Source: Pararhizobium antarcticum (GTDB lineage Bacteria > Pseudomonadota > Alphaproteobacteria > Rhizobiales > Rhizobiaceae). Taken from it: a stretch of 50,338 nt of DNA. The position numbers and the translations under genes are program-made. Where the stretch lies: contig NZ_LSRP01000095.1 in assembly GCF_001885585.1 (NCBI RefSeq), positions 1 through 50,338 of the forward strand. Direction: 5' to 3'. Under the pieces are notes generated by a model. The model did not search any database. It was not told the DNA's origin and saw only the letters and a list, made by a program, of their open reading frames with translations. Positions 17,634 through 24,727 of the stretch are shown piece after piece (the stretch's first letter is position 1; every line of letters starts with the position of its first letter).

Positions 17634-18680
17634 TTACGCCGCCGCGTCCTTGACCAGTTGCCAAAGGCGTTGCGCCGATGTGTCCCAATCGAAGTCCTCC
17701 CGTCTTCGCCGGCCACCTGCTGTCAATCGTGCTCTCAGGTCCTCGTCGGATGTTATCCGATCGAGCCCCTGTGTGATCTCCTCCACCAATTCCGGATTGA
17801 CCAGAAGCGCGCCCTCCCCGGCGACTTCGGGCATTGCAGAGACGTTCGAGGTCAACACCGGCACGCCGCAGGCATAGGCCTCGACGATCGGCAGTCCGAA
17901 CCCCTCGAACAGGGAAACATAGGCTACAGCCAATGCACCACGGTAAAATGACGGAATGGCCTCGGAAGGCAACCGCCCGGCAAAAACGACATGCTGGCCC
18001 ACGGAGAGATGATCAGCCAATGTGGCAAGTTCAGCATTCCGATTTCCCGTCAGGACAAGCTTAATGCCACGGTTGGGCAAAGTTGAGGCCGCGAAAGCCC
18101 GAATGAGCCTGTCGAGATTTTTATAGGAACGGTGATTGCCACCATACAGAACGTAGGGGTAACCCGGCGCATGGGCCGGCCCGTCTTCCCGGAAGCAGGC
18201 CTCGTAGCCGTTATAGACGAGGTGGACCTTTTCCGGCGCCATGCCGGACCAGTCGAGAAACTCCTGCCGCGTGAATTCCGAGACGCAGATCACCGCGCTG
18301 CAACGCCGGTAGAGCGGCTTGTAGACGAGATCGTAGTAGGCGCGTTTCGCGGCGCCGTAGAAACGGCGATGGGTCAGGTCATGGACGATGACGACGGACG
18401 GAAGCTGCGAAAACAGCGGTGGCACGAAACCGGCGCTGAAGAACACGCCCCTGCGACCGCGCCCCGACAGGGCACGGCTGATGGACAACGGCGAAACCGG
18501 CGAGCCAATGCGACCGCTAACGGCGATGTCGACGATTTTCAGATCTGCCGGCAGACGCGCCTCCAGCTCCGCCTGGACCTTGCCGATCCCGGTTTCCGGC
18601 GGCCAGCGCCGGTCGGCGAAGATCGTCGTGGTGATTGCTTGCGTTTCCAGAATTCTGCTATCCACGGGGCGACCTCTCAC
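17634..18680 (-). CDS. Glycosyltransferase family 4 (GT-B fold)
   Basis: This 348-residue protein has the GT4 pattern: an N-terminal acceptor domain with V-I-V-H-D-L-T-H near residue 98, then a donor domain with Y-V-L-Y-G-G-N-H-R-S-Y-K-N-L near 178. The signature S-L-F-E-G-F-G-L-P-I-V-E-A-Y-A-C-G-V-P-V follows near 260, where the E-x7-E residues bind the sugar nucleotide. The GTG start overlaps the stop of the upstream glycosyltransferase in a GTGA junction (18677-18680). The donor sugar cannot be deduced. Confidence 0.88.
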   Translation of the reverse strand: MRGRPVDSRILETQAITTTIFADRRWPPETGIGKVQAELEARLPADLKIVDIAVSGRIGSPVSPLSISRALSGRGRRGVFFSAGFVPPLFSQLPSVVIVHDLTHRRFYGAAKRAYYDLVYKPLYRRCSAVICVSEFTRQEFLDWSGMAPEKVHLVYNGYEACFREDGPAHAPGYPYVLYGGNHRSYKNLDRLIRAFAASTLPNRGIKLVLTGNRNAELATLADHLSVGQHVVFAGRLPSEAIPSFYRGALAVAYVSLFEGFGLPIVEAYACGVPVLTSNVSAMPEVAGEGALLVNPELVEEITQGLDRITSDEDLRARLTAGGRRRREDFDWDTSAQRLWQLVKDAAA

Positions 18681-19525
18681 TGAAGGCGATCGGACCAGCC
18701 GCGCAGACGCTGGCTGAACGCGATGGCCCGATAGCGCGCCTGGCCGAACTGGCCCTTGACGAGGGATGCGGCTGCCCCCAGAAGCGGTCGCGCCGACATA
18801 TAGGCGACGAACCAGAGCGGATAGCCCTCCATGCGCATGACCCGGCCAAACCCCCTGTTGTAGCGGCGCCCGCGATCCAGCGTCGCATGGTCGATCACCG
18901 CAAGCGGCTCCGGATGGGATATCTGAAAGGTGGGATCATAGAGGCCCTTGGCGCCATTTCGCAGCGCCCGAAGCATCAGTTCGGTTTCCTCGCCCGATCC
19001 CCAGACCGTACCGGCGCCAACCCCGAGATCCTCGTTGAACAGGCCCGCCTGGCGGAAGGTCTCCGCCCGGTAGAAGGTGGTGTACATGGTCTGGGTGATC
19101 CACACATTGTAGCGATCGATCGTGCATTTGGCGCCGGACCAGCGTCCCTGCGACGGCACGCCCTTCGGCGTCACGCTCATGCCGCAGAAAATGCCAAGCC
19201 CGGGATCGCCGGCAAAGGCCTGATACACCCGCTCCAGGGTGTCGGGACGAAAGACGCAGTCGTCATCGGGATATCCGATGATGTCGCCGGTTATCTTGCT
19301 GTAGCCGAGGTTGCGACCCCGCGCGCCGCCCTTCCGGCTGTCCCTGACATAGGTAATCGGCAACCGGTCGCTATAGCGCGCGACCACCACCTGCGTGGCA
19401 TCGTCAGCGCTCTGGTCGACGATCACGATCTCGTCGGCCTTGCGCGTCTGCAGTTCCAGACAATCCAAAAGCTCGCCCACCTCGCGGGCGCGGTTCATGG
19501 TTGTCGTGACGAGAGAGATACGCAT
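18677..19525 (-). CDS. Glycosyltransferase family 2
   Basis: This 282-residue cytoplasmic GT-A enzyme of the assembly pathway opens with I-S-L-V-T-T-T-M-N-R. It has D-E-I-V-I-V-D-Q-S near residue 31, G-G-A-R-G-R-N-L-G-Y near 65 and Y-P-D-D-D-C-V as the DxD motif near 85. The W-G-S-G-E-E-T-E motif near 183 is in the position of the catalytic base. It is coupled by a four-base overlap to the next glycosyltransferase. Confidence 0.87.
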   Translation of the reverse strand: MRISLVTTTMNRAREVGELLDCLELQTRKADEIVIVDQSADDATQVVVARYSDRLPITYVRDSRKGGARGRNLGYSKITGDIIGYPDDDCVFRPDTLERVYQAFAGDPGLGIFCGMSVTPKGVPSQGRWSGAKCTIDRYNVWITQTMYTTFYRAETFRQAGLFNEDLGVGAGTVWGSGEETELMLRALRNGAKGLYDPTFQISHPEPLAVIDHATLDRGRRYNRGFGRVMRMEGYPLWFVAYMSARPLLGAAASLVKGQFGQARYRAIAFSQRLRGWSDRLQ

Positions 19526-19540
19526 GGATTGGCGACTTTC

Positions 19541-20752
19541 CTATTGGGCTGCTGCAAGCGCTTGCGGCGGGTTGTCACCCAGCAGCCGCGCAAGTGAAGA
19601 CATCTGGTCGGCATTCCATGCCTGCGCTGCGGCATAGGCCGCCTCCCCGCGTTCAGCCCTCATATGCGCGTTTCGCGAAAGATTTATAACCTCGCGGGCA
19701 AAGGCCCCGGCATCCTCGTCCGGCACCTCGACCGCACCGCCCCTGTAGCACACCGGAAGACCGCGCAGCCCGGTCCGCGACGCGACGGTCGGAACGCCTG
19801 CGGACATGGCATCCAGAAGCTTGATATTGATCCCCGTGCCAATGAGCGTGGGATTGACCGAGATCTGCGCGCGCTTGTACGCATCGGCGACGTGATCGAC
19901 AAAGCCCAGCTTGTCGACGTGAGGGTTATCGCCAATCATCTTGCAGATGCTGCCGGCCACCACCAGACGAAATTCGGGTATCTCCGCCACAATTTTTGGC
20001 AGGATGCTTTCGATAAAAAACGTCAGGGAGCGCACATTGGCGACATAGGACGAGCCCAGAAAGACAGCATTGGCAGATGTGTAATCCGAAACCCTGTGCG
20101 ACAGATCGAGAAAGTGGCTGACAACGGCGACTTCGGGGTCGTCCTGGTCGATCTGCCGGCGAAAGCGGTCAGCCTCCTCCTGCTGGATAGCAACGATCGC
20201 GTCGGCGCGTGTAAAACCACGCACCTCTTCATCTGAAGGCAGCGAATACCAGTAGTTGTCATTTCCGAACAGCTTGTGCCGATCGGCGAAGGAATCATGC
20301 GTATCGAGGATCTTGCGGACATCGGCAGGGAAAGCCTCGAGTGCTGCGGACTGGAACACATACTCGCAAACCACGACATCGAAACCGTGCTGCTCCTGAA
20401 GCGCCCGATATTTGCGGCCAAAGCCGATTCGGTAGAATTCATCGAGCGCGAAGTAAAAACCCATGTCGGATTTCAGCTTGCGGCCTATACGGCGGCGCAT
20501 CGCCCAGAACGTGCGCTTGGCAAAGTGCAGCATCTTTTCCAGCGGGCTGGACACGAGCACAATGAACCTGTCGGCACCGAATTCCGCGATATGCCCTTCG
20601 CGATCCAGACCGCTGGACGAACCGGATTGCGGATGAATGAAATAGACGTCATGCCCCAGCGCGCGAACAGCCCGGCACAGATTGAGGATACGGCTGCTGT
20701 TGCCCTCAAATGCTGGCACGACCGGAATAGGTGAAATAAAAGCGATCTTCAT
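19541..20752 (-). CDS. Glycosyltransferase family 4 (GT-B fold)
   Basis: This 403-residue protein begins M-K-I-A-F-I-S-P-I-P, continues with a glycan-acceptor N-terminal half, and carries a GT4-type donor domain. The donor domain includes V-F-L-G-S-S-Y near residue 230, I-S-V-N-P-T-L-I-G-T-G-I-N-I-K near 300 and L-D-A-M-S-A-G-V-P-T-V-A. It is the first gene of the minus-strand assembly block and is divergent from the flippase. The donor and acceptor are unknown. Confidence 0.87.
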   Translation of the reverse strand: MKIAFISPIPVVPAFEGNSSRILNLCRAVRALGHDVYFIHPQSGSSSGLDREGHIAEFGADRFIVLVSSPLEKMLHFAKRTFWAMRRRIGRKLKSDMGFYFALDEFYRIGFGRKYRALQEQHGFDVVVCEYVFQSAALEAFPADVRKILDTHDSFADRHKLFGNDNYWYSLPSDEEVRGFTRADAIVAIQQEEADRFRRQIDQDDPEVAVVSHFLDLSHRVSDYTSANAVFLGSSYVANVRSLTFFIESILPKIVAEIPEFRLVVAGSICKMIGDNPHVDKLGFVDHVADAYKRAQISVNPTLIGTGINIKLLDAMSAGVPTVASRTGLRGLPVCYRGGAVEVPDEDAGAFAREVINLSRNAHMRAERGEAAYAAAQAWNADQMSSLARLLGDNPPQALAAAQ

Positions 20753-21109
20753 TCAAAGTCCCAATGGACAAATATCAGCGCAATTCAGAGCCATTACATA
20801 AAATGTCCCAGATCGGGACCCCGCAGCCAGGGCTTAGATATTGCGCCGATGCGGCAATCATTTTAAAAACAGGCCGACACTACACAGGCGGCCCTGAAAA
20901 ACACTAGAATTAACGTTTACACTGACGCTATTTGTAGACGACTGACAGGTGAAATCAATCAAAATATTGCATTGCACACAAAATCCGGTATTCATGCCGC
21001 ATAAAGGTTAACGCCCAGGGCGGCGAAATCAAATCGTTTGAAGGCTTCCCTCCACTCGAATCCTTCGTGTAGTCTCCGGCTCGGGAGGCGCTCGAAAACT
21101 GGCGCTGGA
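20753..21109. other. Divergent intergenic region between glycosyltransferase and flippase genes
   Basis: This gap of about 357 bases must contain the promoters for the minus-strand glycosyltransferase/rml block and the plus-strand flippase. It is AT-richer than its surroundings. TTGCAT (20967-20972) with ATTCAT 17 bases later is a weak plus-strand promoter candidate. I see no gene in it. Confidence 0.35.
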
Positions 21110-22579
21110 ATGGACAAAAAGATCTCGCTGCACCACGACGCTGCCCATGGGGTGAAGTGGTCGATCATCCAGAACTGGGGCGGCAAGGTCTTTACCTTCC
21201 TGCTGTCGATCGTGCTGGCCAGGCTTCTTTCGCCCGAGGATTTCGGCACCGCCTCGGCTGTGGCGCTGATCCTTTTGCTCGTGCCGATGATTGCCGAGTT
21301 CGGCTTTGGCGATGCCATCATGCAGCGGCGCGACCTGAAGCCATCGGACATCAACCTGCCCTTCCTGATTTCCATCGGCGTCGTTGTCGTGATGTTCGTC
21401 TGCGTGATCCTGATGGCGGACCGGCTGAGTGTCAAACTCGATATTCCGGGTCAGTCGATCTACATCGTCGTTGCCTCGGGCGTGCTGCTGTTTACGGCGC
21501 CATCGATGTTCCAGGAGGCGATGTACAAGCGCCACATGAAGTTCAAGTCGCTGGCGCTGAGGACCTTCCTTGCCAATATCGCAGGCGGCGTGGCTGCCAT
21601 TGCCTGCGCATTTGCCGGCTTCGGCATCTGGAGCTTCGTGGTGCAGAGCTACGTCGCAGGCCTGATCAGCGTTGCATGGCTCTGGTGGCGGCCGGAATGG
21701 AAACCGAGCCTGACCATGGACGGGCGGGCCTTTTTCCAGATGACACGCTTCGGCATGCCGGTCGTCTTCCAGCGGCTGGTGGATTTTGCCGGAACAAAGA
21801 CGATCGACATCATCATTGTCAGCCAGTTCGGGCTGGCCGCCTATGGCCTGTATGCGATCGGCTCGCGCATCTACCTGACGATGATGCAATTGCTGCAGGG
21901 CGCGCTCTACGATGTCTCGCTGACCGTCCTCTCGAAGATTTCCAGCGATCGCGAACGCATGGCGCAGGCCTATCTGAAAACCATCGGCCTTGCGGCAACC
22001 TTCATCACGCCTGTCTTCGTCGTCGTGGCGGCTTTGGCGCCGGAGGTGACCGATGTGCTGCTCGGCGACAAGTGGACTGGCGTCGAGGGCGTCGTGGCGC
22101 CCCTGATGCTGCTGGGCGCGCTGCAATGCGTGCAGTTCATCAATGGCCCGTTCATCTCCGCCCGGGGACGGCCGGAGTTCATCCTGATCGCAGGCATCAC
22201 GAAATCCATCTCGGCAATCACCGCGCTGCTTCTCATTCCAAGTTCCGACGTCCAGTCGATGACAATCGTCTTCGTACTCAGCATGCTGGCGGCAACGCCG
22301 GTGACCTTTTATTTCGCGGTGCGCGAACTGGGCCTGACCATCGCTTCGGTTCTCAAAGAATTGTGGCCGGCCGTCGCAAATGGTGCGGCCGGCTTCTTTA
22401 TCGTCCAGCTCGCCCGGCCCTATCTCGGATCGTTTCAGCTATCGAGCTTCTGGCAGGGCATGGCGCTTGGAACGCTCTTTGCACTCGCCTGGTTCGTCCT
22501 GCTGGCCATTCTCGCACCGAGGCGGCTTAAGGCGATGATATCAAAAATTTCGCGCAGACGTCCTGATAAGCAATTTTGA
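21110..22579 (+). CDS. Polysaccharide flippase (Wzx/MATE-like, PST family)
   Basis: This 489-residue inner-membrane protein has about twelve to fourteen hydrophobic segments and would move the lipid-linked repeat unit across the membrane. The N-terminal W-S-I-I-Q-N-W-G-G-K near residue 15 and L-A-R-L-L-S-P-E-D-F-G are hallmarks of the PST/Wzx family. I prefer the ATG at 21110. The frame is open 72 bases further upstream only through a TTG with an unlike sequence. A GGAGG lies somewhat far upstream of the ATG, so initiation may be modest. Confidence 0.88.
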   Translation: MDKKISLHHDAAHGVKWSIIQNWGGKVFTFLLSIVLARLLSPEDFGTASAVALILLLVPMIAEFGFGDAIMQRRDLKPSDINLPFLISIGVVVVMFVCVILMADRLSVKLDIPGQSIYIVVASGVLLFTAPSMFQEAMYKRHMKFKSLALRTFLANIAGGVAAIACAFAGFGIWSFVVQSYVAGLISVAWLWWRPEWKPSLTMDGRAFFQMTRFGMPVVFQRLVDFAGTKTIDIIIVSQFGLAAYGLYAIGSRIYLTMMQLLQGALYDVSLTVLSKISSDRERMAQAYLKTIGLAATFITPVFVVVAALAPEVTDVLLGDKWTGVEGVVAPLMLLGALQCVQFINGPFISARGRPEFILIAGITKSISAITALLLIPSSDVQSMTIVFVLSMLAATPVTFYFAVRELGLTIASVLKELWPAVANGAAGFFIVQLARPYLGSFQLSSFWQGMALGTLFALAWFVLLAILAPRRLKAMISKISRRRPDKQF

Positions 22580-22651
22580 CACCTAGCTTACAAAGACATT
22601 TGCTTTTTGCAGCTTTTTTACAAACTAACTTCATAAGGTAGGCACACTCGC

Positions 22652-23554
22652 ATGGAACGCGTTTTTGAGATCAACCTCCCTAAAGATCCTAGTGAGCGGC
22701 CGCTCGCAAGGCGAGCTTTGAGCAAAATTAAGAACGTTCTTCTGCCTTCTCCGCCCGACCCTGACATAAGAGGGTGGCCGAAGATGCCATACCCCACAGC
22801 GGAAATTGTCTATTGGCGCCCCCATAACGGAGTGAACTTCGGCGACGAACTTGGGCGCACCATCGTCGAGCTTATGCTGGGCCGGCGGGGTCACACTGTT
22901 TTTGATAGCGTGCATACTCCGCGCGGCATCCTGTCAATTGGTTCGATACTTCACTTCGCAAATGACGGCGACGTGATCTGGGGAAGCGGCGTGAATGGCA
23001 GCGTCCCCGTCAATGACCACAAGTACAGAAACATCGATGTTAGGGCCGTAAGGGGGCCGCTCACGCGGCAATTTCTTAAAGCGAGAGGTATCACCGTCCC
23101 TGAAGTTTATGGTGATCCAGCGCTTCTCACCAAACGCTTGACGGGTTCACGTTTCGAACCAACGGAAAAACACGCAGTCGGCATTGTTCCAAACATGTTC
23201 GATATGGCTCTGATTAAAAAGAACAACCTCCTCGCCCCTTTCAAAAACATTCACCTAGTCGATCCGACCGGGAGTTGGAATAGTGTTGTGGAGAAGATCC
23301 TTGAATGTAAATACATCATCTCAAGCTCTCTTCACGGCCTGGTTCTAGCGGATACTTATGGAATACCATCTAAGTATGTCCGGCTGACCGACCATGAAGG
23401 CTTGCTCAAATACGAAGATTACTACGAGGGGACCGGTAGACGCCTTATTTTTTCCCGGACCATCAAGGAAGCTTTGGATCAAGAGCCAACTCCCCCTCTG
23501 ACCTATGACACTGGGCCTTTGGAGTCGGCGTTCCCTTATGACGTCTGGAGCTAA
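22652..23554 (+). CDS. Polysaccharide pyruvyl transferase (ExoV-like)
   Basis: This 300-residue cytoplasmic enzyme probably transfers pyruvate from phosphoenolpyruvate to a sugar of the repeat unit, making a ketal that adds negative charge. Signatures of the pyruvyl-transferase family are N-F-G-D-E-L-G near residue 62, I-W-G-S-G-V near 110, V-R-G-P-L-T-R near 130, Y-G-D-P-A-L-L near 152 and S-S-S-L-H-G-L-V-L-A-D-T-Y-G-I-P near 227. An AAGG is upstream of the ATG. The gene and its leader look clearly lower in GC than the neighbours, which suggests separate acquisition. Confidence 0.85.
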   Translation: MERVFEINLPKDPSERPLARRALSKIKNVLLPSPPDPDIRGWPKMPYPTAEIVYWRPHNGVNFGDELGRTIVELMLGRRGHTVFDSVHTPRGILSIGSILHFANDGDVIWGSGVNGSVPVNDHKYRNIDVRAVRGPLTRQFLKARGITVPEVYGDPALLTKRLTGSRFEPTEKHAVGIVPNMFDMALIKKNNLLAPFKNIHLVDPTGSWNSVVEKILECKYIISSSLHGLVLADTYGIPSKYVRLTDHEGLLKYEDYYEGTGRRLIFSRTIKEALDQEPTPPLTYDTGPLESAFPYDVWS

Positions 23555-23562
23555 ACTCTGGC

Positions 23563-24534
23563 CTATCTCAATCGGGGCGCGTGGTCTTTGTACGGGTGGA
23601 GCAACGGCAAACTTTCTTGAGTGCCGTTTCTCCACGCGAAACATCCCTGCGCACAGTCCCGCTGAGTTGAGTCGGGAAGACCACCCAGGGCGAGTGCTTC
23701 AAAAATGGGGCCTCTCCAAGCCCGCGCAAAAGCAGGATCACCTTCGATCTGAGGGCCACTCCGCCCCAACGACCATATTGCGGATGCGGGGGTGCCCTGC
23801 AGTTCCACGAGGCTTTTCGAAAGGGGCAGGAGGCTGGCCGCATACGGCGCTGCATTTCGCGACGCCGTTGCGGTCCAGACGCTGGCGGGAAAGAGATTTC
23901 CGGTTCCCCGGTCGCCCATGACGCGGTTGGGGCTGGCACCGGAGGAGAGAAGCGAGGGATAATCGCCTTCCGGCGAGGCGCCCTCGTTGGGAAAGGTTGT
24001 GATCGCGCCCGAACGATACCGCAGGACCAGCATCCAGTAGGCCGGGGCAAAGGCTGCGGTTGGCGCGACGAAGCGATTGTTGGCGGTATCCGGCCAAACC
24101 ATCGCCGGGCCGCCATCGGCAAGGCTTGCGGCATAGTCGGGCTGGTTGACGGCATTGGCCTGCAGCATCGGCCGCACCCCGAACTGGTCGGCAATGGCGG
24201 TGACCTTGCCGCCTGTCGTTGTCACGGCACGTTTCGGATCCCACCAGCCACCCTGGGTCCGCAGGCTCGCCGGCAGATCTCCCGGCATCCACATCTCGAT
24301 GACATTGCTGACCTGCGCACCGATGCGATAGCTGATCGCGGCGCCTTCGGCCGGGCCTGTCATGATCCACTCCGTGGCCGTCGCACCCGCCACCGCGATG
24401 CCATCGGCAAACCACTGGCCGCCGGGGCGACTCGCCCGGTAGGTCGATCCGGAATACCCGCCGCCGGAGGTGATGGCGATCGTGACATAAAAGGAATGGG
24501 GGCGCCTGGTAATGTCGAGCGAGAGCGAAAGCAT
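23563..24534 (-). CDS. LamG/concanavalin-like beta-sandwich protein, function unknown
   Basis: This 323-residue protein has no signal peptide. The N-terminal 90 residues look like a small beta-rich domain. The rest, from W-W-D-P-K-R-A near residue 97, resembles LamG-like carbohydrate-binding domains of large surface and phage-related proteins. These typically end in a helix followed by L-P-x-x-H-P-Y-K-x-x-A-P; here L-P-L-L-H-P-Y-K-D-H-A-P closes the chain. An ideal AAGGAGA precedes the ATG. It ends 8 bases from the convergent pyruvyl-transferase gene and is divergent from the DUF4838 gene. Binding of the local polysaccharide is a guess. Confidence 0.6.
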   Translation of the reverse strand: MLSLSLDITRRPHSFYVTIAITSGGGYSGSTYRASRPGGQWFADGIAVAGATATEWIMTGPAEGAAISYRIGAQVSNVIEMWMPGDLPASLRTQGGWWDPKRAVTTTGGKVTAIADQFGVRPMLQANAVNQPDYAASLADGGPAMVWPDTANNRFVAPTAAFAPAYWMLVLRYRSGAITTFPNEGASPEGDYPSLLSSGASPNRVMGDRGTGNLFPASVWTATASRNAAPYAASLLPLSKSLVELQGTPASAIWSLGRSGPQIEGDPAFARAWRGPIFEALALGGLPDSTQRDCAQGCFAWRNGTQESLPLLHPYKDHAPRLR

Positions 24535-24727
24535 GGCATGTCTCCTTGGGTTTCCTGCACTCTAATCCTGCCGGAAAGCCCGGGCACGACGGGGATTGCG
24601 GGGGATGCCGAATGGAAAATCGCAAGCAAGATCAGCAAAATCAGCCCCGCGCCTACCCCGCGCCGCTATTGCACCGCACAATCGGTCCGTGCGTATAGTC
24701 CCATCACCCCATGCCTGCGAGGAATTG

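Noticed and set aside
16262-17653. 463-codon plus-strand frame opposite rmlC and a glycosyltransferase
   Set aside because: It spans two well-supported minus-strand genes and is rich in His, Arg and Gly, as GC-driven shadows are.
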